From Pseudoips prasinana (taxonomy: Eukaryota; Arthropoda; Insecta; Lepidoptera; Nolidae): 64,000 nt of DNA. Where the stretch lies: positions 806,001-870,000 of the forward strand of contig OX621243.1 of the NCBI GenBank assembly GCA_951640165.1, written 5' to 3'. Positions 22,701-34,900 of this stretch are shown here, in pieces; the first letter of the stretch is position 1, and each line of letters starts with the position of its first letter. The notes beneath the pieces are model-generated. The model had not been told where the DNA came from, ran no database searches, and worked only from the letters and a program-made list of their open reading frames with translations. A program made the translations under genes and the position numbers.

Positions 22701-23985
22701 TTAGGTCTTTACCTATGAAATTGCCGTTCTGCAGTACTGGCCATTTCAAATCAAAATAATTTTTGTTTGGCTAAGAATTCTAATTTCAAATTAATTTTAT
22801 TTTAAAAACATGGATTCTTTTTTCCAAAAGTAGTCATTTCTTTATTGATTAGTGTTACATTTTCATCGCATTTCAATCTTTTTCGTCATCATGGATACGT
22901 TAAAAATTCGAGTAATTATGGAATATGAGTACCGTCGTGGCAGCAACGCGGCACAAGCGGCACGCAACATCAACGACGTTTACGGAGCTAACACTACAAA
23001 CCAACGCACCACCTGTTATTGGTTTGCTCGCTTCCGTTCTGGAAATTTCGACCTGAAAAATGAACCTCGCGGTCGTCCGAAGACTTTGGTCGACAATGAC
23101 GAATTAAAGGCGGTTGTGGAAGCTGATGATACACAATCTACGGCTGAATTAGCAGCAGCTTTCGACGTTAGCGTCAAAACAATATTGGTCCATTTGCGTC
23201 AAATTGGCAAGGTAAAAAAGCTTGACAAATGGGTGCCCCACGAACTCAATGATCGCCAGCGCGAAGTACGCGTCGAGACGTGCCTTGCACTGCTCAACAG
23301 ACACACAAATGAAGGAATTTTGAACCGCATTGTTACCTGCGATGAAAAATGGATTCTGTTTGATAACCGCAAGCGCTCAGCAAGTTGGTTGGATCCTGGT
23401 TCAGCACCTAAACAATGCCCTAAACGAAAACTTACCCCTAGAAAAGTGATGGTCACTGTTTGGTGGTCTAGCGCCGGTGTGATTCATCACAGCTTCTTAC
23501 CAAACGGGGTGAGCATTACTGCAGATGTGTACTGTGAAGAACTGAGCACAATGATGGAGAAGCTGGCGCATCTCCAACCAGCATTGGTCAATCGCTCGTC
23601 TCCGCTGCTCCTGCACGACAACGCGCGACCTCATACTGCACAGCAGACGGTCTCCAAGTTGCAAGAACTGGGGTTGGAAGCTCTCCGTCATCCGCCCTAC
23701 TCACCAGACCTTGCGCCTACAGACTACTACTTTTTCCAGAATTTGGATAACTTCTTGGCGGGAAAAAAATTCAATACCCGAGAGGCAGTACAAAATGCCT
23801 TTGAAGAATTTGTTGCCTCCCGTCCAGCTGATTTCTTTAAGGGCATCAATAAACTGCCACTGCGATGGCAAAGATGCATTGATTGCATGGGTGATTACTT
23901 CGATTAATACAAATAAAAAAATTCATGAAAAAAATTCGTTTAAATTTTTTCATACAAAACGGCAATTTCATAGGTAAAGACCTAT
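22701..23985 (+). mobile_element. Cecropia-like mariner, copy 1 (1,285 bp)
   Basis: The 5' end TTAGGTCTTTACCTATGAAA and the 3' end form 28-bp terminal inverted repeats, perfect except for the outermost base. TA flanks both sides (22,699-22,700 and 23,986-23,987), the expected mariner target duplication. It encodes an uninterrupted DD34D transposase and sits in the C-terminal coding region of an older minus-strand LINE. It is nearly identical to 32,516-33,803 apart from a 3-bp deletion and a few substitutions. Confidence 0.95.
22891..23907 (+). CDS. Mariner transposase, DD34D, intact (338 aa)
   Basis: Cut-and-paste transposase that binds its own TIRs and inserts at TA. The N-terminal paired-type HTH region spans about residues 1-110. 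The mariner hallmark WVPHEL follows KKLDK. The catalytic residues are the Asp in VTCDEKW, the Asp in [11 protein letters not shown], and the Asp in [13 protein letters not shown]. Thirty-four residues separate the second and third, i.e. DD34D. I chose the ATG of MDTLKIRV; upstream in-frame codons are non-ATG. Length is close to the usual ~345. It lacks one Lys present in the other copy (FFKGINK versus FFKKGINK). No stop or frameshift, so it may be functional. Confidence 0.95.
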   Translation: MDTLKIRVIMEYEYRRGSNAAQAARNINDVYGANTTNQRTTCYWFARFRSGNFDLKNEPRGRPKTLVDNDELKAVVEADDTQSTAELAAAFDVSVKTILVHLRQIGKVKKLDKWVPHELNDRQREVRVETCLALLNRHTNEGILNRIVTCDEKWILFDNRKRSASWLDPGSAPKQCPKRKLTPRKVMVTVWWSSAGVIHHSFLPNGVSITADVYCEELSTMMEKLAHLQPALVNRSSPLLLHDNARPHTAQQTVSKLQELGLEALRHPPYSPDLAPTDYYFFQNLDNFLAGKKFNTREAVQNAFEEFVASRPADFFKGINKLPLRWQRCIDCMGDYFD

Positions 23986-23987
23986 TA

Positions 23988-25020
23988 TTAATGTTATGCA
24001 GTTCACTTTTTTTTCTATAGTTATTAATATTTTTTCTAACATACAATATATTCTGATATATATACTCAGATGGCACCGTTAGTATATTTACTTCTTTAAA
24101 CAAAGTTCGCAAAGATTCGCGACTACCTAACCCAAAAATGGCTCTGACTGCTCTTTTTTGTAAAATGAAAATAGTACTTATGTCAGCTGCCGAACCCCAC
24201 AGCAGAATGCCATAGGACATAATACTATGGAAGTACGCGAAATATACCAATCTAGCAGTTTGTTAATCTGACAATTGTCTTATTTTCCAAACGGCATAGG
24301 AAGCCAAACTCAATTTAGCTGCTAGCTTTTCAATCTGAGGAGCCCATTGCAATTTTGCGTCTAGTGTCAATCCCAGAAATACGGTCGACGGAACTAAATC
24401 TAAAATTTCCTCATTTAATGGAACTGTTGGTATAACCTGTCTCACATTTGGTAATGAGAATTTGATACATTTCGTTTTCCCGGCATTTAATGAGAGGTTA
24501 TTTGCTGAAAACCATTTTGATATAAGGCCGAGTGTTTTATTCTGTTCAATAAGATCTTTGTCCTTCCTATTTACTTTAAATATAAGCGACGTATCGTCAG
24601 CGAACAAAACTATGTCTGATACTTTCTCCAGCAGATAAGGGAGATCATTAATATATACTAGAAATAAAAATGGGCCCAGGATAGATCCCTGGGGCACCCC
24701 CATTTTCACAGGATGACGTGCCGAAATGATACCGTCTATCGAAAACATCTGTTCTCGACCCGATAAATAGGACATTACAAGATCAAGAGACGTACCAGAT
24801 ATTCCATAGTACTGCAGTTTTACAACGAGTGTACGGTGATCAACGCAATCGAAAGCCTTGGAGAGATCACAGACTCTCAACTCCCAGCGCATCCTGTGAC
24901 CCCTCCCAAGCCTCCAATATAGACTTCATTAGGGTACACCCTGCATCCTGAGACGAGCAACCCCTTGTAAAACCAAACTGCTTGTTATGTAATATCCCAT
25001 TCAAGTTATACTATTCAATT
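23988..25020 (-). pseudogene. LINE ORF2 reverse transcriptase remnant
   Basis: Contains the palm motifs [19 protein letters not shown] and FADDTS, then the thumb and C-terminal region (WFSANNLSLNAGKTKCIKF, FLGLTLDAKLQW, YGILLWGSAADI). The N-terminal endonuclease is missing. Inactivating changes are a small indel just before CDLSKAF (near 24,880) and an in-frame TAA at 24,260-24,262 after RQLSD. It continues on the far side of the mariner to a natural stop near 22,440. Typical of CR1/Jockey-type elements; the exact clade is not determined. Confidence 0.85.
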
Positions 25021-25668
25021 AAACACAGAAACAGCTGATGGTAAAATTTTAAAGTAAGCGAGGAAGATAGTTTCAGAACTGTAGGGGACACAGCTGATTT
25101 ATCAAGCTGCAGACTAGCCACAAAATGCACCAAAATATATGTACTTCTTCCAATATTTAAATTTGTCTATCTAGTTACCCTACTACCCAGGCACAATAGA
25201 ATTAGGTACTCAAGACAATTTATCTTTGGTTATTTCCCAGGTACATACACAATACGTACCTACAATTAGATTTTTTTCTAGTAATAAAATATCTTAGTAG
25301 CCTGGAATACCCTTCTGTTTTTTTATACAACTAAGTCAGCAACAAGCATACAGCGTGCGTGATGATTACCGCCTGGAAAATCCCGTACTAATAAAAAAAA
25401 AAATTATTAGTACAGGATAAGCTCGGGCTCAGCCTCATCCTGCCCACGCTGCGTCTTCCGGTTCGTGGTCGCCACTCGAGAACCTTTCTGCTAATTGCAA
25501 TCATTACTATCGCGTCCTGTGGTCCTAGCTTTATATGCAGATCACTATGCTTGTCTAGCTTCACTGCTTGACCGATCAAACCACGACCTTTTGCCTCGGA
25601 GATAATGTCAAGTCATCAATACCTACTGCACCTAATCTCAGTCCGATTGCCTTCCTATCAGATAGTAT
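25021..25668. other. Gene-free stretch with an RTE scrap
   Basis: 25,438-25,492 is nearly identical to 34,013-34,067 of the RTE element (CCCACGCTGCGTCTTCCGGT). It is therefore a small piece of that family, flanked by unrelated sequence. The remainder is AT-rich without features. Confidence 0.6.
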
Positions 25669-25945
25669 AAAAACCGGCCAAGTGCGAGTCGGACTCGCCC
25701 ATGAAGGGTTCCGCAGCAGGAAGTATTTCAGTTGATTAAATGAAAGGTAATTTGCGGTTTACGATTTATGACGAATTAAAAAAAACTACTAACTAAATCT
25801 CATTCAAACCAATTTTCGTTGTTAGTTTACATGGTAATGTACATCATATATTTTTTTTAGTTTTATCATTCTCTTATTTTAGAAGTTACAGGGGGGACAC
25901 TAATTTTTCCACTTTGTAAGGGTCTCTCACGCAAACTATTCAGTT
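25669..25945 (+). repeat. Dispersed repeat starting AAACCGGCCAAGTGCGAGTC
   Basis: The start and the GAAGGGTTCCG block are a highly repeated sequence in Lepidoptera. The body matches 15,960-16,135. No coding sequence. Confidence 0.6.
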
Positions 25946-26399
25946 TAGAAAAAAATGAACCGCATTAAGATTTTAGACAAAAATAAAAAAAGAATAATAA
26001 TTTGGGGGATGCCCCATACATAGAACTGAAACTCAAAAATTTTTTTTCATTGTACCCATGTGGTGTATCTATGAATAGGTAGGTCTTCAAAAATGATATT
26101 GAGGTTCCTAATATATTTTTTTTTCTTGATGTTTTACCTACTATTGTACCCAAAATGTCTGCTGCGTAATGTAACATAGACTTATAAAATCGATTATATA
26201 TAAACATCAAGAAAACAAGTAGGATTTTTTTTAAGTATCTTTACAGACTTATCATTTTGTGTTATAAACAGATTTGAAATGATTTGGCACAAATATTTTT
26301 AGCCAGGATGTTTAGTGGTTTAATAATAACACCTTAGAGACCTACACCTATTCAGAAATGTATTCATGGTAACTAAAATGTTCTTACTTATCTGTAAAT

Positions 26400-27055
26400 A
26401 AGTTATCTACTGATATCGTCTTCTGTTTGGAATCCCAACTATAATTTATATATTGATCAAATCGAAGCCATACAGAAGCGATTTGTGAAATATTTGTGTT
26501 TTCGTGCAAAGGTAAGATATAGTTCGGAGAATTATCTCGAGCTTTGTAAAACGTTTCACTTTCTGCCTCTTAAAATAGGTACGTCGCGATACATCTGATA
26601 TTTTATATTTATTAAACATTATGTCTAGTAAAATTGACGTTCCCGAACTAGTCAGTAAGTTGTATTTTAATGTTCCAAGTGTAACCCGTTTCAATCCCCC
26701 CTTGTTTATTCCCAGAGTTTCAACTAACTATCGTCAAAATTCCTTCCTGATAAGAGCGAGCAAAAATTTTAATAAGTTATGTAAAAAGCATAACCTAGAT
26801 CCATACACACTTACGAATAGTGCAGCAAAGCGGTGTCTAAGCCTTGATTTCTTTGTAAGTGATATGTAGTACCTACATATATGCGGTATATCATTAGCAT
26901 TAAGAAACCTAAATATGGAATTTACACCTTTTAACTGTATAATCAATTACTATTAGTGAAAACCTGTAATTGGCTTCCTGTTTTATATTGCAATGTCTAG
27001 AAATGTGTAAAATTGCTGGTGGTTTTCCGATAAATAAATAAATAAATAAATTATT
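26400..27055 (+). pseudogene. LINE ORF2 C-terminal remnant
   Basis: Frames joined by a small shift near 26,580 read IEAIQKRFVKYLCFRAK, then LCKTFHFLPLK and VTRFNPPLFIPRVSTNYRQN, ending LSLDFFVSDM. This is the pattern of the C-terminal domain after the RT of Jockey/CR1-type LINEs. It ends in an AATAAATAAATAAAT tail at 27,030-27,050. The catalytic RT core is missing. Confidence 0.7.
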
Positions 27056-28800
27056 TTTGAGCCCATAAAATTACTTACATATTTTCAGGATTGAAGGATA
27101 CATACTAGTTGAAATAACTTTGACTTGAACCAAAAAAGATATATTTATTAAATAAATTTCTTTAAAATAAAATATGTATGTAGTAAAATATGTAAGGTAC
27201 ATAAAATGATGTATAAAGATCACAACCACTAAACCAATTTTATACACCATACAACTATAGAGGTTAAATAACCAACTAAGCTGTAATTAACCAATTTAAA
27301 CATAGAACACCTTACAAACTAAGCATGAAAATATACCTTAACTAACTCACTTTGCTTCTATCTTAGAAATGTGGAAGAAATTTTGCCATTGGTTAAATCA
27401 AATATAAGCATCACCTCCAATTACTATAAGTAGGTATTAATTTATTTTTAATAAGCTAAAAATACTTACCTAGAATACAATCCAAATATGTTATCCTCTG
27501 CATAGTATTTAGATAAGAACTTAATTTGCATACATATTGCAACACACCTTTTCCATTTATAAAATGCATAATAATCATCTCCGGCAACCACATAAAAATA
27601 TATTTTTAAATATTTTAAACTCATGTACAAAACAGACTTTGTATAAACAATATGTGTAAAATGAATCCCTAATTTGAATAAACAGGTTGTTCTTGCCACT
27701 TTCAGAGGGCTACTGCCAAGAGAATATGTACCGGGCACCGATCGAGCAGGAACAGAAAATCTCTCCGGACAAATAACATTCAAAATTTCTGAAGCCCAGC
27801 CCTCTCATTGGATAGCTAGCCCCTTACCCTTTTGCGCGTGTGCTAAAAAACGAAAGGGTTAAAAAACAACCCTTTTTTAAATCCACCCCTTGTTTTGCTT
27901 CTCTTTCTAATAAAGTGTCAGACTTCACCCCTATTCTAATAGATTTAATCATTATACTTACATACTAGTAAAGTAACTTGTTTCCTGATGATATCCCTGA
28001 AATAGTTATGAAAACAATGAATGGCAGTACAAATCAATAAAAAATTTGCAAGTGTATAACATAAGTAAATCCATAATTTACTACTCGTAGTATCACATTC
28101 GTTCAGAACATGGTCCAAAAGTTAAATAATAAGTTAAGATAATAACAATGACATCAACATATACTGGCACTACATAAATTATATTTAAAAAATCAAATGT
28201 AGATAAATAAACTTCAACAAAAATAATGCCGATTGCCGCGGTTTTATGTTTCTTACCACGCAGTTAAGTAAAGCAAAAGTAAAGGAAAAAATAAATTCAA
28301 AAGTTTGCTACTCAAATTTGATAATATAAACGTTGTCAATAACGTTTAATTAACAAGAAAATTAAAATCAGCCACATTTATTTGTTCCGTTCTTATACGT
28401 ATCAATAAAAACAAAATCGTTTAACGGAACATGGAAGGAACGACATTTCACGTTCCATTACATGGCTATAATATGTCATAAAAATGATCATCATCAAAAT
28501 TTAAATCTATATTATGCCATAATTGAAAAAGAAATATTATCATACAATTGAACTTTTTGTTTATTTATCTTAGACCTAGTTTTGAAGACAAACTTTGTGC
28601 CAGAATTAGTTTTATATTCCGTTCCATTTTACTTAAATGTAAAGTTGACGTTGTACTATAACTTTTTTGACAGAACTCATTATACTATGGACACGTTCCA
28701 GGGTAAAATTCGCTTAATATCAAGCATATTATCTAGAGACAGCAATAGTATTAGTACTTTAAAAACGTAGACAGACGTTTAAAAAGGAATAATACATAAA
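27056..28800. other. Gene-free stretch upstream of TMEM147
   Basis: AT-rich. ORFs of 62-105 codons show no motifs. The final part must contain the TMEM147 promoter, but I see no clear TATA box at a plausible spacing. Confidence 0.4.
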
Positions 28801-28919
28801 TGCTACATAATACGTAATACAACTACATGGATAGCGATTAGCGCTGGATAGTGGATAGATTAAGTTAGATTTATAAAACTTAACTCTCCTAATATTTAAG
28901 TGTATTTTACTCAATTAAG

Positions 28920-28996
28920 ATGACTCTGTATCATTTTGGCAATTGCCTAGCGCTCGTATACGCGCCGTATCATATGGCTTACAAGTTTTCGGGAAT
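28920..28996 (+). CDS. TMEM147: TMEM147 exon 1 (start codon)
   Basis: ATG at 28,920 opens [14 protein letters not shown], the conserved first membrane span. The exon ends after two bases of an Ile codon at a GTAAG donor. The first base of exon 2 completes that codon (phase 2). The in-frame sequence upstream is not similar to the family. Confidence 0.9.
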
Positions 28997-31900
28997 GTAA
29001 GATTTTAATTATAGGTTATAAATCTAGTTGGAACTTGGAAGGTTTAATATGAACTTGTAATGTTTTAGATCTGAATACGCGACGTTTTCCAAATGTGTGT
29101 ATGCTGGTGGGCTGTACATCTTCACGCAGCTTTGTAAAATGTTATTGCTGGCGACGTTCTTCCCAGACACGGACAGCAGTCATATTTCAGGAGAATACAA
29201 CGTCTTTTTGGTATGTATTTGTATGGAATACACTAAACTTGTGTATCAAACATATTCCCACTTTTGTCTCAAATAAATCTTTTAACATGGTGCTGTAGAA
29301 GTAGTTAAGTACTTAAATAGTTATTAGGTCATGAACACTAGTTCTTCTGTTTGATACAAAAACTAATGTCACATGACTATATCTTTTGTAAACTTACAAA
29401 ACTGTACCAAACAATCAATGGATTGGATCTCAAATCGAGGCGCCTGAATTTGAGTTAAGTGTGTATATGGGGGGGTGAAGGGGGTTCGTACTAAGTGATA
29501 AAACGCATTTTTTTCTGCCTATTTTTTTTTATTAATTTTTAAAAATCATAAGACTTCATACAAATGCATAAAACAGAACGCAATTTTGAACATTTTGTAG
29601 CGATTTCGATACCTACAGCGTTGTAAAACATTGTAAAAACATTGCTTTCGTGTTTAGAAGTTATATTTATTTTTTATATAATTATCCGAAAAATACTCAA
29701 AACTGAATTGTTCATTGTCACTATCATGATATTTTTGGAAAAATGCACTTCTATGAAATAATTTGGGTTAGGTTAGGTTAGAACGGTGACCAATTGGCGC
29801 GCGAAGGCGAGCGAGCGTGCCGCGGTAGCGGCCGCCGAGCGCTAGAAAAACATTAACCATGGATATCTCCATAACCATTGGGTTCCGCGGGTTGGGGATG
29901 GTACAGGAGAGTAGCCCCTCTCCCCTCCACCCCTCCCCCCTCAATTTACTTACGTTTCAAGGCGACTTGATTTGAGATATTAACCCAATCAATTCCCAAT
30001 GAAACAAATTCAGGATGAGCTCTTATAAAAGTAATGAAAACATTTTAAATTAATTACATTATTCATCCCAAAAATTGATCTTTTGGGTCCATTTGTCTGT
30101 CTGTGCCTCTTGTCCAATCTCCTGCTCCTTCCATGAGATTTTGCTGTTAGCAAAGACTTATCTAGAATTTTCTTATGGTGCAGGCATACACAAACCAAGA
30201 GTATATCTAAAGTAAATGCAACATGAGCAAAGGGACAGGTAAATATAATTTGCCTGTCAGTAGAATCAACTTTGTTCTTGTTTATTAATAGGCTACCTAT
30301 GTAATTCTACTTTACAGTTTGTGAGCATTCCTACATCATCTAACCCCCTGCCCATTTGTTTACCTACATATCATGCAATATTATCATAATATTGTTGTTA
30401 TTTCACCTTTATTATATTTATATAGTTATGTTGGTTCTACATAGCTTGAGATAGAGATTTATATGAATAACTTATAACTCAATATGTTAATCTGAGTTAT
30501 TCATATAAATCTCTATGTCAGGCTATGTAGAACCATTCCACTCAAACTTATTTGTGGTAACGATGACCACTAGCTAATAGAATAATTTACCTCTGCTTTT
30601 TATATTGCATATCACACACACACCATTCTTACTAGGACAAATAATATTTTTTGCTAGCTGATATAGTTATTAAATGAAAATTATTTGTTAGTAGACCAAA
30701 TAAAAATATCAGGAAGATATTGTTTCACTTGGCAGACTTAACTGAATCAATTTATCTTACTTGTCATTGAAAAGAAAGTAAATTTAATAGTAATAAGAAT
30801 CTGTTTATTCCAAAAATTATGCATACAATATATCCTACTTAACTATGTATAATCTTGACTTAACTAATATTTTTTTATAGTTAAGGAGTTGTGAAATAAA
30901 GAACAATTTAAGAAAGGGATCATTAAATTATTTGTTTTTGAAGTGCAGTTTAAGTACATTTGAAATTGTATACAAAAAATTCAATCTAAGGTTCCTAAAT
31001 TATCCACAGCCACAGATCTCTACACTGCACTACTACTATGCTCATGTTTGTGCATGGCTTAGTTACGATATTCTACTGTGGGCAAACAGCACCTCCACTC
31101 TGCTTTTTTAATTTTCCCAAAATGTTCATTTGGATTCTTAACTTACTTTCAAAATATGCAAATTAGTATGCACTAAAAATTAAATCTTCAGAACAAAATA
31201 TAAAATAAAAGACTCTATGTAATTAACCTTACCATTCAGAAGATTACAAATGTTATATCTTAATAGTTATATCTTAAATAGTTATATCTTATCAAAATTT
31301 ACTTAATTTGATAAAACAAGAAATTAAAACAAACTAACATAATTTTTATAAATATCAAATATAGGCTGTTTCATGGCTTACAACAGTGTCAATGAATACT
31401 TTAACAACACACAAAACTTTACAATATAACTTACTAGCATCGCATAGCAATCTACTAGCGATGCCTGAGGTTTTACCCATGTCAGTCTATGTGTTATTGG
31501 GATATATATAAACGAAATTACTACCAAGTTTTGTCAAAATCCATTTGGTAGTATTTGCATGAAAGAGTAACAAACATCCTCACAAACTTTGACTGTCAAA
31601 GTGGGCTCATTTCTGAGCTCCATGTTTTGTAGGGCATGTTAACCTGTTGGTCACAGTTCTTCTTGTTATACAACAAAGCCATGTCACCAACACCTTTGAA
31701 ACCAGTGTAGCTATTGCTCCTATGATAAAGAAAGAAAGAAGATTGACATTTAGTTCAACATTATGTTAAAGTTTTTTTTTATTTAATGTCATTTAACCAA
31801 ATTGTGATTAAGAATATTGATAGATCTCACATAATCAATGTATAGATTATAAATAAAATGTAAATGTAACAATATCTTCGTGCTCTGAGTATGGTATCTC

Positions 31901-34900
31901 GGACTTGCATAGTTTCTTAACTTTGCCAGTAGGTTACAAACAAGCAAGTGCAAGTCATCATAATGGTTTAATCTTGGATTACAGGAAATCCTGAAAGCAA
32001 CAGTAGACTTTGCAGATTTGCTGGGCCTCTACTTTGCTCTCAACTCAGTTCCAGGCAAAGGTCATGCCAAGATTCTTACATCTGCTATAGGATGGGCAAG
32101 TGCTGAGGTTTGTATTTACTTATATTCTTATGTTATAATGTTAGTTAAGAGTAATAGTTGTTATACGATAGGATCTCAAACCACCGGAAACAGTTTGGAT
32201 TCACAAAGGGTTGTTCAACCATGGATGCAGGGGTCAACTTATTAAAAAGTATATACGCGGCTTGGGAAGACTCGCAAGATGCATTAGGTATCTTTTGCGA
32301 TTTGTCCAAAGCATTCGATTGCGTTCATCATGATACTCTGGTCAGAAAATTACACCATTACAGTATTAGGAACAAGGCTCTCGAACTTCTGACTTCTTAC
32401 TTGGGCAATAGAATTCAGAAGGTCGAAATAAATGGTAAAATATCTCCGGGATATCCAGTGGTAATGGGCGTCCCACAGGGGTCAATTCTTGGCCCATTTT
32501 TGTTTTTAATTTATATTAGGTCTTTACCTATAAAATTGCCGTTCTGCAGTACTGGCCATTTCAAATCAAAATAATTTTTGTTTGGCTAAGAATTCTAATT
32601 TCAAATTAATTTTATTTTAAAATCATGGATTCTTTTTTCCAAAAGTAGTCATTTCTTTATTGATTAGTGTTACATTTTCATCGCATTTCAATCTTTTTCG
32701 TCATCATGGATACGTTAAAAATTCGAGTAATTATGGAATATGAGTACCGTCGTGGCAGCAACGCGGCACAAGCGGCACGCAACATCAACGACGTTTACGG
32801 AGCTAACACTACAAACCAACGCACCACCTGTTATTGGTTTGCTCGCTTCCGTTCTGGAAATTTCGACCTGAAAAATGAACCTCGCGGTCGTCCGAAGACT
32901 TTGGTCGACAATGACGAATTAAAGGCGGTTGTGGAAGCTGATGATACACAATCTACGGCTGAATTAGCAGCAGCTTTCGACGTTAGCGTCAAAACAATAT
33001 TGGTCCATTTGCGTCAAATTGGCAAGGTAAAAAAGCTTGACAAATGGGTGCCCCACGAACTCAATGATCGCCAGCGCGAAGTACGCGTCGAGACGTGCCT
33101 TGCACTGCTCAACAGACACACAAATGAAGGAATTTTGAACCGCATTGTTACCTGCGATGAAAAATGGATTCTGTTTGATAACCGCAAGCGCTCAGCAAGT
33201 TGGTTGGATCCTGGTTCAGCACCTAAACAATGCCCTAAACGAAAACTTACCCCTAGAAAAGTGATGGTCACTGTTTGGTGGTCTAGCGCCGGTGTGATTC
33301 ATCACAGCTTCTTACCAAACGGGGTGAGCATTACTGCAGATGTGTACTGTGAAGAACTGAGCACAATGATGGAGAAGCTGGCGCATCTCCAACCAGCATT
33401 GGTCAATCGCTCGTCTCCGCTGCTCCTGCACGACAACGCGCGACCTCATACTGCACAGCAGACGGTCTCCAAGTTGCAAGAACTGGGGTTGGAAGCTCTC
33501 CGTCATCCGCCCTACTCACCAGACCTTGCGCCTACAGACTACTACTTTTTCCAGAATTTGGATAACTTCTTGGCGGGAAAAAAATTCAATACCCGAGAGG
33601 CAGTACAAAATGCCTTTGAAGAATTTGTTGCCTCCCGTCCAGCTGATTTCTTTAAGAAGGGCATCAATAAACTGCCACTGCGATGGCAAAGATGCATTGA
33701 TTGCATGGGTGATTACTTCGATTAATACAAATAAAAAAATTCATGAAAAAAATTCGTTTAAATTTTTTCATACAAAACGGCAATTTCATAGGTAAAGACC
33801 TATTATAAATGACTTACCTTACTATGTAAGGGATAAGCATGAGATTGTGTTGTTTGCAGATGATACTTCCCTATCATCATCATATCAGCCGAAAGACGTC
33901 CACTGCTGGACAAAGGCCTCCCTCAAAGATCTCCACAATTGCCGGTCTTGCGCTATCCGCATCCAGCGTTTTCCAGCGACCCGCACAAGATCATCGGTCC
34001 ATCTTGTAAGGGGCCTGCCCACGCTGCGTCTTCCGGTTCGTGGTCGCCACTCGAGAACCTTTCTGCCCCAGCGGCCGTCGGCTCTACGAGCTATGTGCCC
34101 TGCCCACTGCCACTTCAGCTTGGCAATTCTTAGGGCTATGTCGGTGACTTTGGTTCGCCTGCGGATCTCATCATTTCTGATTCGATCTCGCAGGGAAACT
34201 CCAAGCATAGCCCTTTCCATTGCTCTTTGGGTGACCTTGAGCCGCCTGATAAGGCCCATAGTTAGCGACCACGTCTCTGTTCCGTAAGTCATCACTGGCA
34301 ACACACACTGGTCGAAGACTTTCGACTTGAGACACTGCGGTATTTGGGACGAGAAGATATTACGTAGCTTCCCGAACGTTGCCCAGCCGAGTTGGATTCT
34401 ACGATTGACCTCCTTCTCGAAGTTGGACCTACCTAGTTGGATGGTCTGTCCTAGGTAAATATAGTTCTCTACAACTTCGAGTGCAGAGTCTCCAACCTTA
34501 ACTAGAGTGGGTGCAACATGGATGTTTGACATAATTTTCGTCTTATCCATGTTCATTTTCAGACTCACTTGTTGAGAGACTCTGCTGAGGCCATCGAGCA
34601 TTGTACCGAGGTCGTCAAGGGTCTCAGCCATGACTACTATATCGTCGGCAAATCGAAGGTGGGTGATGTACTCGCCATTGACATTGATGCCAAAGCCTTT
34701 CCAGTCCAGAAGCTTGAAGACATCTTCCAATGCAGCGGTGAACAGTTTCGGAGATATAACATCTCCCTGTCTCACACCTCGCTGCAAGTGGATAGGTTTC
34801 GAGTTCTGGTCCTGGAGTCGCACTGACATAGTGGCGTTTTCGTACAAACACTTTAACACCTCGATATACCGGTAGTCGATTTGGCACCTTTGGAGAGACC

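Larger units (their letters stand above)
21712..25020 (-). mobile_element. CR1/Jockey-superfamily LINE, 5'-truncated, split by mariner
   Basis: On the minus strand the element runs from about 25,020 (QFGFTRGCSSQDAG, RT start region) through the RT core ([40 protein letters not shown]). It continues to the C-terminal domain (RFYNKLPTHITDL) ending near 22,440, then a 3' UTR with a TTTATTTAATTT-type tail. A mariner at 22,701-23,985 interrupts the C-terminal region. Removing it with one TA rejoins the reading frame (HNI-N-TRNKDK). The 3' UTR is the same as that of 46,974-49,180, so both belong to one family. Confidence 0.85.
29211..31984 (+). other. TMEM147 intron 2, contents
   Basis: This intron holds a dispersed repeat with TTAGG motifs (29,420-29,990), a 102-bp hairpin (30,433-30,534) and a Helitron-like remnant (about 31,435-31,600). 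The remainder is AT-rich. ORFs within it have no motifs. Confidence 0.7.

Noticed and set aside
23199..23691. Minus-strand ORFs within mariner
   Set aside because: Identical shadows occur in both mariner copies; the plus-strand transposase explains the sequence.
29766..29785. Interstitial telomere
   Set aside because: Only three TTAGG-like units inside a dispersed repeat; too short for a telomeric relic.
32018..32245. 75-codon ORF spanning exon 3 as a separate gene
   Set aside because: It is TMEM147 exon 3 read through its donor into intronic LINE sequence.
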